A stretch of 64,000 bases of DNA from Mycobacterium xenopi (GCF_009936235.1 NZ_AP022314.1:186001-250000); one strand, 5' to 3'. Positions 7,831-16,695 are shown, counted from the first letter of the stretch. Notes: generated by a model not told the origin, from the letters alone. A program made the numbers and translations.

Positions 7831-9315
7831 TTAGAACAGTCCGCGCGGAGCTTCGTTCATGCTCACGTAGATGTTCTTCTTGTGGGTGTACGCGTCAAGC
7901 ATGGATTTGTAGGCTTCGCGGCCCAGGCCGGATTTCTTGTAGCCCCCGAAAGGTGCATGCGCAGGGATCTCATGGGCGGTGTTCACCCACATCCGACCGG
8001 TCTCCACCGCGCGTGCCACGCGAAGTGCACGGTTGATGTCTTGGGTCCACACTGTGCCGGCGAGTCCGTATTCTGAGTCGTTGGCCAAGGCGATAACTTC
8101 ATCCTCGTCCTTGAATGGGATAACAACGAGAACGGGGCCGAAGATCTCTTCCGATGCAACGCGCATATCGTTGCGCACATCGACCAATATTGTCGGCTCG
8201 ACAAAGAATCCGGAATCGTAGTCCCCGCCAGTGAGCCGGCGACCACCCGTCAAAACCGTGGCACCTTCAGCACGACCGGTTTCTACATAGCCCAACACGC
8301 GCTCCAGCTGGGCTTTGCTGATCAACGAGCCCACCTGGGTGTCTGGTGAGAGGGGATCCCCCACGCGGGCCGTGGTGAACTTGGCTTTTAGTTCGTCGAT
8401 AAAACGGTCGTAGATCGACTCGTGAATGAAGAGGCGAGCTCCGGATTCGCAGGCTTGGCCTTGATTCCATAGAATCGCCAGGGCTGCCCCCTCGACGGCC
8501 TTGTCCCAATTCGCGTCGGGGAAAACGATATTCGCCGATTTGCCGCCCAGCTCCAGCGTTGCTGGTACCAGTCTTTTGGCTGCGGCTTCGGCGACGGTGT
8601 AGCCGACTCGGGTGGAACCGGTGAATGCCAGCTTCTGTACCGTCGGGTGATCCAGCACGGCCTGGCCGGCAACCGGCCCTGTGCCGGTGACGATGTTGAC
8701 GACACCGGGGGGAAGAACTTGCGCGAAAATCTTTGCCAGTTCGGAAATGCTGACCGGCGTCATCTCCGATGGCTTGATCACCACGGTGTTCCCTGTGGCG
8801 ATTGCCGGGGCAATCTTCCAGGCTGCCATCAACAACGGAAAGTTCCAGGGGATCACCTGACCAACCACACCAAGCGGTTCGCTCAGCACGAGGCTGAGGG
8901 TCTGTTCATCAAGCACGGCCGCCTCGTCTGAGTGACTGCGAATCACTCCGGCGAAGTACCTGAAGTGATCAATGGCGATGGGCACGTCGAGAACGCGCGA
9001 CTCGCGAATCGGCTTGCCCACATCCAGCGACTCCAGGACCGCGAAACGCTCGGCGTCAGCCTCCAGCAGGTCGGCGATCCTGTTCAACGCGTTCGCACGT
9101 TCCGTCACCGTGGTCGCCCTCCAGCCCGCAAACGCACGCTGCGCCGCCTGGACCGCGCGATCGACATCAGCGGCTGTTCCACTAGGAATACGAGTCAGCA
9201 CCTCACCCGTCGCGGGATTGATACTCTCGATCGTCTCCCCGGACTCCGCGTCCACCCATTGGTTGTCGATGAACATTCCGTAGCTGCGGTCCGGAGCATA
9301 CTGGGACGTGGACAT
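7831..9315 (-). CDS. NAD(P)-dependent aldehyde dehydrogenase
   Basis: A 494-residue ALDH-superfamily protein. The NAD-binding FTGSTRVG, general base LELGGKS and the catalytic Cys in WNQGQACESG are all present, as is the C-terminal PFGGYKKSGLGRE. It is closest in appearance to betaine-aldehyde/phenylacetaldehyde-type enzymes, oxidising an aldehyde to its acid. The start has a strong GAAGGAG ribosome site. First gene of a likely operon with the OYE gene; an ATAT-palindrome cluster lies about 115-160 bases upstream. Confidence 0.92.
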   Translation of the reverse strand: MSTSQYAPDRSYGMFIDNQWVDAESGETIESINPATGEVLTRIPSGTAADVDRAVQAAQRAFAGWRATTVTERANALNRIADLLEADAERFAVLESLDVGKPIRESRVLDVPIAIDHFRYFAGVIRSHSDEAAVLDEQTLSLVLSEPLGVVGQVIPWNFPLLMAAWKIAPAIATGNTVVIKPSEMTPVSISELAKIFAQVLPPGVVNIVTGTGPVAGQAVLDHPTVQKLAFTGSTRVGYTVAEAAAKRLVPATLELGGKSANIVFPDANWDKAVEGAALAILWNQGQACESGARLFIHESIYDRFIDELKAKFTTARVGDPLSPDTQVGSLISKAQLERVLGYVETGRAEGATVLTGGRRLTGGDYDSGFFVEPTILVDVRNDMRVASEEIFGPVLVVIPFKDEDEVIALANDSEYGLAGTVWTQDINRALRVARAVETGRMWVNTAHEIPAHAPFGGYKKSGLGREAYKSMLDAYTHKKNIYVSMNEAPRGLF

Positions 9316-9427
9316 GGCGCGCTTCTCCTTCTGATTGGCGGGCGGGCCGGAAGTACAACCGGCTCAACCTCTTCCGTGATTTCGTTGTTCACCACCCCTG
9401 ACGACGTGGTGCCACCAACCCTAACCT

Positions 9428-9474
9428 AGATATCGAGATACGTCAATATCCCAATAGCGCGATATTCAGATGGG
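9428..9474 (-). promoter_or_regulatory. Palindrome cluster upstream of the aldehyde dehydrogenase
   Basis: Two ATAT-type sites occur together: TAGATATCGAGATA at about 9427-9440 and the near-perfect palindrome AATAGCGCGATATT at about 9453-9466. The first shares its TAGATATCG core with the palindrome at 4398-4421. This looks like a pair of operators for the same ArsR-type regulator. Confidence 0.5.
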
Positions 9475-9880
9475 CGTAAAGGGGGTGTCTTCCTGCGCTA
9501 ACACCGCCGGGTCGGCTGGTTGGTGGCCGTCGGTGCGTGACCGTGCTTGAGGTGCGCTCTGCTGCGCGGCTTAACTCGGACGATCCCCACTCAATAGGGA
9601 CTCGCCGAACTGCGCAGGTTCGACCGTGCCATCCGGCCAGGAACCCGCAGTCGAATGAAATCGGCAACGATACGAAAACCGTGAACCACCCCAGGTTTGA
9701 CGCGGATCAAACCCGGGGTGGTTCAAAGTGCTTGGGAGGCGGTGCCAAGCCGGCGGTGCGGTGGCCACTTGATCGATTCTCGCGCAGCGTCTACTTCCTG
9801 GGCCGAGGTCTGCTGCAACGCCGCAAGCTTGCCGAGCATCGTCGACCTCGTCATGTGCACCATGCCTGTCAGCTCCGGTC
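9475..9880. other. Intergenic stretch, no gene recognised
   Basis: Holds a strong hairpin (9683-9724) but no open frame I can support as a gene. The right end passes into the IS21 remnant. Confidence 0.4.
9683..9724. terminator. Long inverted repeat
   Basis: An 18-bp inverted repeat with one mismatch, arms GAACCACCCC.GGTTTGA and TCAAACC.GGGGTGGTTC, loop of 6 bases. It may be a terminator, or left-over structure from the adjacent IS21-type element. Confidence 0.45.
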
Positions 9881-10047
9881 GAAAAGTGAGCAGGTAGTTC
9901 CGGTTGAAAAGTGAGCACTTCACCTTTCGATTGGAGAGTGATCACTGTGGAGGATTGGGCGGAGATTCGCCGGCTGTATCGGTCGGAGAAGCTGTCGCAG
10001 GCTGCGATTGCGCAACATGGTCGGACCATCGCTCCTAGCCGTCGATA
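9880..10047 (+). pseudogene. IS21-family element left end with istA 5' fragment
   Basis: Repeated units of the form TCGAAAAGTGAGCAG and TTGAAAAGTGAGCAC at 9880-9925 resemble the multiple terminal repeats of IS21 elements. From the GTG at about 9947 the frame reads VEDWAEIRRLYRSEKLSQAAIAQHG, the usual IstA N-terminus, then stops after about 30 residues. No istB or right end is visible. Confidence 0.6.
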
Positions 10048-10466
10048 GCCTCTCAAGGTCGCCCAAAACTGGAGAGACCCAGCACTGTCTGGTGGCGGTC
10101 AGTGCGTTTAGGGTTGCGTTCATCGCCTTGCTCAAAGCAGATTGGTCGCCAAATCTGTTCGGCCGTTAGTTAGTCGCGACACAGCAAATCGGCACTACGA
10201 GGGCCGACAGACCACGCCGGCGTTTTCCCTGACAGCGCTGCGCTGCTAAATGGTCCGTGCTTTGCTGGTCGATTGCGCCGACACGGGGCGGATAAGCCGA
10301 CTTCTGGGGTTACCGCGACTAAAGGAACTTGGCGTCGACGACCGCAGCGCCGCGCGGAAGGGCGTGGGCACCCAAATGGTCGAGGGCGAGACCTCGCAAT
10401 CCGCGTCGTCGGTCTCGACCCACAAGATCCCCGCAGGAACTATGACGTACGGCACACCCACCTAAA
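10048..10466. other. Intergenic stretch, nothing recognised
   Basis: No gene or mobile-element sequence is recognisable between the IS21 remnant and the DUF417 gene promoter. Confidence 0.4.
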
Positions 10467-10489
10467 CGGAAGCGCTGTAACGCTTTCCG
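10467..10489 (+). promoter_or_regulatory. Inverted repeat upstream of the DUF417 gene
   Basis: CGGAAGCG and CGCTTTCCG flank a 6-base spacer, with one extra base in the right arm. It is about 52 bases before the ATG at 10541 and may be an operator. Confidence 0.35.
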
Positions 10490-10540
10490 AAGTGCATAGC
10501 ACTCAGTGGTGTAGTCAACCCAACTAGCAAGGGAGTCATC

Positions 10541-11026
10541 ATGATCGCTACCATCCGCGAGCAGATTCAAGCCGGCGTGCGCCCAGAGTCGCCAGTAGCA
10601 CGTGGCGGCGCGGGCCTGGCACGGTACGGGCTGGCCGTCGTCATCGCCTGGATCGGCATGCTGAAGTTCACAGAGTACGAAGCCAACGGCATCGCGCCAT
10701 TCGTGTCGAACAGCCCTTTCATGTCTTGGCTGTACGACATTTTCTCGATCACCACCTTTTCGTCGCTACTCGGTGTAGTCGAGATCGCAATCGCGGTCTT
10801 GCTCGCCGTCAAACCGTGGTTCCCTCGACTCTCAGCGATCGGTAGCCTCATGGCCATCGGCATGTTCGCCACAACACTGACATTCGTGCTCAGTACGCCT
10901 GGTGCATTCGAAGCATCAGCAGGAGGTTTCCCGGTGTTGTCGTCGACTGGTCAGTTCCTGATCAAGGACGTCGCACTGCTCGGAATCTCTGCCTGGACGC
11001 TGGTCGATGCACTCACACGCCGCTGA
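10541..11026 (+). CDS. DUF417 (YkgB-like) membrane protein
   Basis: A 161-residue protein with about four hydrophobic segments (ARYGLAVVIAWIGML, SLLGVVEIAIAVLLAV, AIGSLMAIGMFATTLTFVLS, DVALLGISAWTLV). The features KFTEYEANGIAPFVSNSPFMSW and the TPGAFEASAGGFPVLSSTGQFLIKD segment are characteristic of DUF417. Members are inner-membrane proteins of the DoxX-like fold, often near redox or chlorine-stress genes; function is unknown. An AAGGGAG ribosome site lies upstream, and a strong hairpin follows the stop. Confidence 0.85.
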   Translation: MIATIREQIQAGVRPESPVARGGAGLARYGLAVVIAWIGMLKFTEYEANGIAPFVSNSPFMSWLYDIFSITTFSSLLGVVEIAIAVLLAVKPWFPRLSAIGSLMAIGMFATTLTFVLSTPGAFEASAGGFPVLSSTGQFLIKDVALLGISAWTLVDALTRR

Positions 11027-11030
11027 GGCC

Positions 11031-11078
11031 GAAGCCGCCCTCGTCACCTCGCTTCGTGCGGGTGACGAGGGCGGCTTC
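11031..11078 (+). terminator. Hairpin terminator after the DUF417 gene
   Basis: A perfect 18-bp inverted repeat (GAAGCCGCCCTCGTCACC and complement) with a 12-base loop starts 5 bases after the stop codon. Confidence 0.8.
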
Positions 11079-11392
11079 GTGCAAGTTGTCGACTTGCAAG
11101 CCCCACGACGCCACGCCTCGCACGCGACTACGTCAGGACACCAGATCGCCGAAGGCCCCCTACAGGAAGGCCTCTTACACAAAGGAATCGGCTCTTCCCA
11201 GGATCAGTCACCTCGGTTCACAGAGCTGTCTGCGAACTTTCATAGGAGGAAAGGTCGCAGTCCCTTGACGACGAGAAACTGGACGAGGAGTCGGAGCAAC
11301 GAAGCCATCCTCGGGAATTTTTCCTCAAGCACCGGGGAGCATGGTCGCCGGCGAGCCGGTCGCTCATGCACTACATGAAAGGATGCAGACAG
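11079..11392. other. Stretch upstream of the zinc-finger gene
   Basis: No ECF sigma factor gene is found here, although zf-HC2 proteins are usually encoded directly after one. A short frame in phase with the downstream gene runs from about 11246 but has no start codon before 11366 and no recognisable motif. Confidence 0.4.
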
Positions 11393-11620
11393 ATGAGATG
11401 CAACGAACTCGCCGAACTACTCACCGAATACCTGGACGACTCGCTCGGTTCGAGCGACCACGTGAGGCTCGAAACGCACCTGTCCGAGTGCGCCGGATGC
11501 GCAAACTATCGCACTCAATACATATCGACGATCGCAATCTTGAATCAGATCCCCGTGGCCGGCTTCAAGCGCACGCTGCGCGATACGTTATCGGCGCACT
11601 TACACCAACGGCGCCGCTGA
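11393..11620 (+). CDS. Zinc-finger (zf-HC2) anti-sigma-like protein
   Basis: A 75-residue protein, MRCNELAELLTEYLDDSL..., with the HLSECAGC zinc-binding motif (H-x3-C-x2-C) at about residue 33 and an N-terminal Cys that completes the ZAS-type site. Such domains bind ECF sigma factors and release them on redox change. There is no transmembrane segment, so it would be cytosolic. No sigma factor gene adjoins it. The ATG at 11393 fits the family start; 11366 is an alternative. Confidence 0.7.
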   Translation: MRCNELAELLTEYLDDSLGSSDHVRLETHLSECAGCANYRTQYISTIAILNQIPVAGFKRTLRDTLSAHLHQRRR

Positions 11621-11695
11621 GCTTCGCAGGGCAACCGAGTTCAGCTCAGCAACAATGGATACACCAACTTTGCTGCCGTCAGCGCCCATCGGTCT

Positions 11696-12406
11696 TTAGG
11701 TGGCTTGCGCCAACTCAGCCACCGCTTGATCGGTGGTCCAGATAGCTGAGGCGAGGAATCGGAAATTAATCAGGGCAGCCAAGTATCCGTCGCCTTCGGG
11801 CAACCGTGCACCCGCAGTCGCGTCACGGATGACGACAACCTCGAAACCCTGTTCGATCAGCTCGCGCAAATGGCTTTCGGTGCACAGATTCGCGGCCATT
11901 CCAGCCAGAAGAACCTGGGTCACACCGCGTTTGCGAAGCTGAAGTACGAGATCGTTGGACTGCGGACCCACGATTTTATGGGGAGAAGCGACCACCGTCT
12001 TTCCGTCCAGGATGCGGTTCTTGTACCGCTCGAGATAGTCCGCGCCCGAACCGTCGAACCCTTCCAGCTGCAGCGGATGCGTCCGCGCGAACATGCCGAC
12101 ACTGTGCATGAAGCGCTCAAGCGGTCCGGCGAATTGCCAGTCCTGATCGGATGGATAGTAATAGTGCGGAGAGATCGCAACCGTGATCCCCGCGCTCTTG
12201 GCAGCTGACAGTAGTTGGTCGATGTGCTCGACAGTGCCGTTGTCTTCGACGCTGGCGCCGAACACCGACCATGTTGCACCATCGGGGCTGAGAAAGTCGT
12301 TCTGCGGGTCAGTCACGACGAGCGCAGCGTGCGTCACGTCAAGCTGGAAGCCAGATGGCGGAAGTCCGGGCTCTGCGGGCTCGTCGTACACGGATGAAGT
12401 CGACAT
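11696..12406 (-). CDS. Isochorismatase-family cysteine hydrolase
   Basis: A 236-residue protein with the family triad: Asp in VTDPQNDF, Lys in SPHK, and the nucleophilic Cys in MAANLCTES. It hydrolyses an amide or enol-ether substrate that cannot be named from sequence. A palindromic TetR-type operator lies just upstream, and a TetR gene ends 129 bases further up on the same strand, so it is a likely target of that regulator. Confidence 0.85.
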   Translation of the reverse strand: MSTSSVYDEPAEPGLPPSGFQLDVTHAALVVTDPQNDFLSPDGATWSVFGASVEDNGTVEHIDQLLSAAKSAGITVAISPHYYYPSDQDWQFAGPLERFMHSVGMFARTHPLQLEGFDGSGADYLERYKNRILDGKTVVASPHKIVGPQSNDLVLQLRKRGVTQVLLAGMAANLCTESHLRELIEQGFEVVVIRDATAGARLPEGDGYLAALINFRFLASAIWTTDQAVAELAQAT

Positions 12407-12472
12407 TGGATGGGAGTCCCTTTCCTATCGGGCGCTAGTGCGCGACACACGGCAGCGCCCGGAAAGTATAAA

Positions 12473-12490
12473 TAGACGACCGGTCGGATA
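12473..12490 (-). promoter_or_regulatory. TetR-type operator upstream of the isochorismatase gene
   Basis: A perfect 10-bp palindrome CGACCGGTCG (12477-12486) inside TAGACGACCGGTCGGATA. The TAGAC-GGTC form is typical of mycobacterial TetR operators and resembles the site at 13271-13287. Confidence 0.55.
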
Positions 12491-12534
12491 TCAACAAGTC
12501 CGGCCTTTCGGACCTCGATGATGGAGGCGGGACT

Positions 12535-13203
12535 TCAGGACGTGCCGACCAAACCCACCAACTGCGGCAAGGTTATTCGTGAGAAACGGTCGTATGGAGC
12601 GCGGGTGCGATCGATCCTGGCGCGAAGCACTGCCCCTTCCCACGCTTCGATAATCAAACCTGCGACTTCGCGACGCCGTTGAGGCGTTCCCTCTGTGAAA
12701 ACAGCGGCCAGTTCGTGCTCCCAAGCACAAACAATGCCGCGTAGCTTTTCGTGGACCGACGCACTGGTGGCTGAGACTTCGAGCGCGAGATTGCCAATTA
12801 GGCAGCCGCGCATAAAGGTATGGCGCTCGTGCTCGTCGGCAATCACCGCGAAGTAGCGTTGCAGGCGGCGAACCGGTCTCCCGCGACCTAGCAGCAAGGA
12901 TCCGGACCGGTCCTGAAGTTCGAGCCAGTACTGTTCTAGCACTGCGACAACAAAGGCTTCTTTGCTCTCGTAGTACGTGTAGAACGCCGCCTTCGGTACG
13001 TGGGCACGATCGGCAATTTCCTTGACACCTGTCGCGTTGACGCCACGGGCATAGAAGAGCTCGAGTCCACTAGCGAGTAACCGTCTGCGGATATCCGGGT
13101 TCCCCGGGCGAGGCACAGGAGCAGAGTAACTGACCGAACAAGGACCTTGGCCGTGCACGGCACCAACTCGACCACGCGCGTCCAGACGCACATATCCGGT
13201 CAA
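12535..13203 (-). CDS. TetR-family transcriptional regulator
   Basis: About 220 residues. The HTH is RRLLASGLELFYARGVNATGVKEIADRAHVPKAAFYTYYESKEAFVVAVL, and the C-terminal half contains MRGCLIGNLALEVS, as in AcuR-like TetR proteins. The first 25-30 residues to 13203 look unlike the family and the true start may be internal. Divergent from the second TetR gene at 13299 across 95 bases; the isochorismatase gene follows downstream on the same strand. Confidence 0.82.
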   Translation of the reverse strand: MTGYVRLDARGRVGAVHGQGPCSVSYSAPVPRPGNPDIRRRLLASGLELFYARGVNATGVKEIADRAHVPKAAFYTYYESKEAFVVAVLEQYWLELQDRSGSLLLGRGRPVRRLQRYFAVIADEHERHTFMRGCLIGNLALEVSATSASVHEKLRGIVCAWEHELAAVFTEGTPQRRREVAGLIIEAWEGAVLRARIDRTRAPYDRFSRITLPQLVGLVGTS

Positions 13204-13270
13204 GTGAGCATTTTTGGTGCGCCATTGCGTAGCGCGAACTCACCGGGCGCTGAACGCGCCCGTGGACATT

Positions 13271-13287
13271 TAGAGACAGTCGGTCTA
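13271..13287 (+). promoter_or_regulatory. TetR operator in the divergent TetR promoter region
   Basis: TAGAGACAGTCGGTCTA is an imperfect palindrome with TAGA/TCTA ends, 11 bases upstream of the ATG at 13299. It is well placed for autoregulation of the AcuR-like regulator and could also affect the divergent TetR gene. Confidence 0.55.
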
Positions 13288-13298
13288 ATCTCATCACC

Positions 13299-13931
13299 AT
13301 GAGCGCTCCCATTGTCCGGCCTCGTCGTGGACGGCCGCCAAAAGTCAGCCGTGACCACGAAGACACGCGGGGAGCATTGCTTCGCTGCGGGATGGAAATC
13401 CTGACTGCGCAGGGCCTCACTGCGACAGGTATTGAATCGGTGCTCAAGCGCGTCGATGTACCGAAGGGCTCGTTTTATCACTACTTCGACAGCAAAGACG
13501 CATTCGGTCTGGAGGTGCTGCAGAGCTACGCGGAGTATTTCGCGCGCAAACTTGATCGCTGGCTGTTGGACGACAGTCTGCCACCACTGCAACGTCTGAC
13601 CCTTTTCGTCGAGGACGCGAAAGCCGGAATGGCCAGACACAGGTTTGATCGTGGATGCCTTGTTGGCAATCTTGGGCAAGAAGTTCGGACACTTCCCGAG
13701 AGCTATCGCACGAAACTCGAAGAAACACTTGAGGACTGGGAGCAGCGCTTACAGGATTGCCTGCGACTGGCCGTTGACGTAGGAGATCTTCCGGCCGACA
13801 CCGACTGCGCCGCGCTATCACGGTTCTTCTGGATCGGTTGGGAGGGAGCGGTATTGCGCACCAAACTCGCTCGGACAGTCGAACCGCTCGACGTGTTTTT
13901 CAGTGGATTCCTCGCATGTGCCCGCGCGTAG
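13299..13931 (+). CDS. acuR: AcuR-like TetR-family regulator
   Basis: A 210-residue TetR protein. It has an N-terminal basic GRPPKVSRDH arm, the HTH TGIESVLKRVDVPKGSFYHYFDSKDAFGLEVL, and the FDRGCLVGNLGQEV segment typical of the AcuR group. AcuR represses the acrylate/DMSP gene acuI in Rhodobacter. Here the next gene, 14 bases downstream, is an AcuI-family reductase, which supports the assignment. The effector in this organism is inferred, not shown. Confidence 0.78.
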   Translation: MSAPIVRPRRGRPPKVSRDHEDTRGALLRCGMEILTAQGLTATGIESVLKRVDVPKGSFYHYFDSKDAFGLEVLQSYAEYFARKLDRWLLDDSLPPLQRLTLFVEDAKAGMARHRFDRGCLVGNLGQEVRTLPESYRTKLEETLEDWEQRLQDCLRLAVDVGDLPADTDCAALSRFFWIGWEGAVLRTKLARTVEPLDVFFSGFLACARA

Positions 13932-13945
13932 GAGAAGGGAATACG

Positions 13946-14929
13946 ATGTTCAGCGCGATTGTGGTTGAGAAGACCAACACGGACTACCGTGCGGAAATGC
14001 GGCGGCTCGGCAGCGACGACCTACCTGAGGGGCAAGTGACCGTCCGGGTCGCATACAGCAGCCTCAATTACAAAGACGCCCTGGCCATCACCGGTAGGGG
14101 CCCCGTCGTCCGTCGCTTCCCGATGGTCCCGGGAATCGACTTAGCCGGCGTCGTTGAGGCCAGCAATGACGCGCGCTACAAACCCGGTGATCACGTTCTG
14201 GTGAACGGTTGGGGACTGGGCGAGACCCACTGGGGAGGGCTTGCACAGATCGCTCGGCTCCAGGCGGACTGGCTAGTGCCACTCCCCCCCTCGTTCACCG
14301 AGGCGCAGGCCACTGCCATCGGCACTGCGGGCTATACAGCGATGCTTTGCCTGATGGCACTCGAACAACACGGGGTCACCCCTAGCGACGGCGAAGTACT
14401 CGTCACCGGTGCCAGTGGCGGCGTCGGAAGCATCGCGGTCACGCTGCTCGCGAGCAACGGCTACACGGTCGTCGCGGCAACCGGCCGCCTCGCTGAGGCA
14501 GACTATCTGCGGAGGTTGGGTGCGGCTACGGTGATCGACCGAGCCGAACTCGCCGAACCGGGCCGCCCCTTGGGCAGCGAGCGCTGGGCCGGCGCTATCG
14601 ACTCCGTGGGCAGCCACACACTGGCCAATGTGTGTGCCACTACCAGTGCCGAGGGAGCCGTCGCCGCGTGTGGCATGGCTCAAGGCATGGAATTCCCAAG
14701 CACTGTTGCGCCATTCATCCTGCGCGGAGTGAGCCTGTTGGGTATCAACAGTGTCACGCAGTCCCACGCCAAACGCGTCACAGCGTGGGGCCGGCTGAGC
14801 AGCGACCTCGACACCGGACACCTAGGCGAGATCAGCCACGAGATCGGCCTCACTGACGCTATCTCCACTTCAACAGATCTTCTTGAGGGCCGAGTGAGGG
14901 GCCGCATCATCGTTGACGTGAATCGCTAA
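13946..14929 (+). CDS. acuI: AcuI/YhdH-family acrylyl-CoA reductase-like MDR oxidoreductase
   Basis: A 327-residue medium-chain dehydrogenase of the zinc-free YhdH/AcuI type. Visible marks are SSLNYKDALAITGRGPVVRRFPMVPGIDLAGVV, the NADPH-binding VTGASGGVGSIAV, the GTAGYTAML segment and a C-terminal GRIIVDV. AcuI enzymes reduce acryloyl-CoA to propionyl-CoA with NADPH; related members act on quinones. The ATG at 13946 has an AGGAGAAGGG ribosome site; the longer frame to 13838 overlaps the regulator and is rejected. Likely one operon with the TetR gene. Confidence 0.85.
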   Translation: MFSAIVVEKTNTDYRAEMRRLGSDDLPEGQVTVRVAYSSLNYKDALAITGRGPVVRRFPMVPGIDLAGVVEASNDARYKPGDHVLVNGWGLGETHWGGLAQIARLQADWLVPLPPSFTEAQATAIGTAGYTAMLCLMALEQHGVTPSDGEVLVTGASGGVGSIAVTLLASNGYTVVAATGRLAEADYLRRLGAATVIDRAELAEPGRPLGSERWAGAIDSVGSHTLANVCATTSAEGAVAACGMAQGMEFPSTVAPFILRGVSLLGINSVTQSHAKRVTAWGRLSSDLDTGHLGEISHEIGLTDAISTSTDLLEGRVRGRIIVDVNR

Positions 14930-15135
14930 CTCCCCTTTGCTGGAGCAGTGCGGGATAGTCGCTAGCTGACGGGTTATCTGCACGATAGGCACGTGCTCTC
15001 CCGCAGCATGCGATCAGCACAACCGAGGGGCCGCCAGCTCGCCAGTAACTGTCGTGCCGGACTCGGCCGAGTAGGAAATACCTTGATCGCCGCTTATAAC
15101 GCCCACCACACACGACGACAGAAGGAGCAGCATTC

Positions 15136-15777
15136 ATGACACGAGTTCTTGTACTTGGTGCCGGAGGCAGAATCGCGCAAATCGTAGTACGCGAACTGCT
15201 CCACGACGAGAGCGTGAATCTCACCCTCTACCTACGGAACGACCAACGCTTGCACGACTTGCCCGACCTCCGCGCAACGGCAGTAGAAGGTGATGTCCTT
15301 AACGGAAGTCTCCTGAAACAAGCGGTCGCGGGACAAGACATCGTCTATGCCAACCTTGGCGGTAAAGATATCGTGGACCAAGCGCGTGGGGTCGTCACTG
15401 CACTTGAGGGCGCTCGCGTGCGAAGGCTCATTTGGATCTCGACGCTAGGGATCTACGACGAAGTCCCCGGCGAGTTTGGCCGTTGGAACCATCGGATGCT
15501 CGACGGCGGCTATCTCGAAACCTACGCCGCAGCGGCGAAAGTGATCGAGTCTTCGCGCCTTGACTACACAATCATCAGACCCGCATGGCTTACAGACAAA
15601 GACGAAGTGGACTACGAGATCACCCAAAAAGGAGAACCTTTCAAAGGCACCGAGGTATCCCGAAAAAGCATCGCGGCACTCGTCGTACGATTGATTACCG
15701 ATCCCTCACAAGAACTCCACGGCTCACTGGGAGTAAACAAGCCAGGCACCGACGCCGACAAGCCTGCATGGCAGTAA
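15136..15777 (+). CDS. NAD(P)H-binding SDR-like protein (atypical SDR)
   Basis: A 213-residue protein of the NmrA/YwnB-type atypical SDR group. VLGAGGRIAQIV is the nucleotide-binding loop, WISTLGIYDEVPGEFGRWN and IIRPAWLTD are typical later segments. It lacks the YxxxK catalytic pair in the classical position. A strong AGAAGGAG ribosome site precedes the ATG. Function is not predictable beyond NAD(P)H binding. Confidence 0.8.
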   Translation: MTRVLVLGAGGRIAQIVVRELLHDESVNLTLYLRNDQRLHDLPDLRATAVEGDVLNGSLLKQAVAGQDIVYANLGGKDIVDQARGVVTALEGARVRRLIWISTLGIYDEVPGEFGRWNHRMLDGGYLETYAAAAKVIESSRLDYTIIRPAWLTDKDEVDYEITQKGEPFKGTEVSRKSIAALVVRLITDPSQELHGSLGVNKPGTDADKPAWQ

Positions 15778-15958
15778 TTCCGGACGCGATCGGGAAGAGC
15801 CGTTGGATAGTGGATAGTCCAGGCGCAATGCGAACTCTGGGCATGAGGTCGCAGCCTGCGTCGGGCGGCGTAAGTTCACCCTCGCGGGAGCACTAGACCG
15901 CCTAGGTCGAGTACGAGCAGGCCAAGCGGATCGTCATTGGCTGCATGCTCCACAGGCG
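15778..15958. other. Intergenic, nothing recognised
   Basis: No gene, repeat or RNA feature could be supported between the SDR gene and the HNH remnant. Confidence 0.4.
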
Positions 15959-16369
15959 ATGACAACATCTGAAGAGACTTCACTCAGAGGGAGGCGGCAC
16001 AACCCCATAGATCGTGTACGGGCTTCAGTACGTACGTTGACGCTCACCCAGCTTTGCTCACGCTCACCAGCGCCACACTGGGAGAATGCAGGCAAGAAGC
16101 AGGTAGATCAACGACTTGTAACCAACCTGGTGCTGGTCTGCCCCTACCATCATCGCTTGCACCACCGCGGTGTGATCACCATCGCCGGAACCGCCGATAA
16201 TCTCGTCGTCACCGACAGTGACGGTCGACGGCTCAGCGGAGCATCGCTCGCCCGCCAACCCAAACGTCCCCCGCCCGCCGTCCCACCGTGGCCCGGGCCC
16301 CTCGGCGAGCGCGCCGACTGGTGGTGGTACGACCCCTTCCAACCCCAGCCCCCACCACCAACCAACTAG
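15959..16369 (+). pseudogene. C-terminal fragment of a 13E12-type HNH endonuclease (DUF222)
   Basis: From about residue 38 the frame reads like the C-terminus of mycobacterial DUF222/HNH proteins: an HNH-like LVTNLVLVCPYHHRLHHRG, then VVTDSDGRRLSGASLARQP and the Pro-rich tail ending PFQPQPPPPTN. The roughly 350-residue DUF222 part and the first half of the HNH motif are missing, so this is a 5'-truncated relic. Confidence 0.7.
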
Positions 16370-16554
16370 GTCGGCCACCGGAGCCGATCATCACCGGCAC
16401 TGTACCGAAGCCCAAACAGGTTAAGGTGTGGGCAAATTCGTTCGCGGTACCCGCTGACGTAGGCACTGAGTTGAGCTAAGTCGGGCGGGAGTACTTCGAG
16501 CGCCCACTTCGGACGCGAGTTCAGTTCAGCAGTCGCGGCTCGATTGTGCACCTA

Positions 16555-16695
16555 TCAGCGCGTACGTCACCGTCACGGAATTTCGATACGGCGACGGGGT
16601 TTCGGGGCCGCGCAGACTTCAGCAATCTTGCGTCCTCTCTCATGGATTGTGGTGGCGTTGCCGGACCGGATATCGAGGCAGCACTCCGACGACAA
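16555..16695 (-). pseudogene. Decayed fragment of the sugar epimerase gene
   Basis: This stretch aligns by eye with 18290-18425, the C-terminal part of the intact epimerase, over about 130 bases. The minus-strand frame reads CLDIRSGNATTIHERGRKIAEVCAAPKP, against CLDIGSGVATTILELAQKIAAICKAPEP in the intact gene. It is surrounded by unrelated sequence and sits on the far side of a glycosyltransferase gene. Confidence 0.6.

Noticed and set aside
10246..10465. Overlapping 71-codon frames on both strands
   Set aside because: Neither has a motif or a plausible start signal.
13838..13945. Upstream extension of the AcuI-like reductase
   Set aside because: It overlaps the TetR gene, and a strong ribosome site supports the ATG at 13946.
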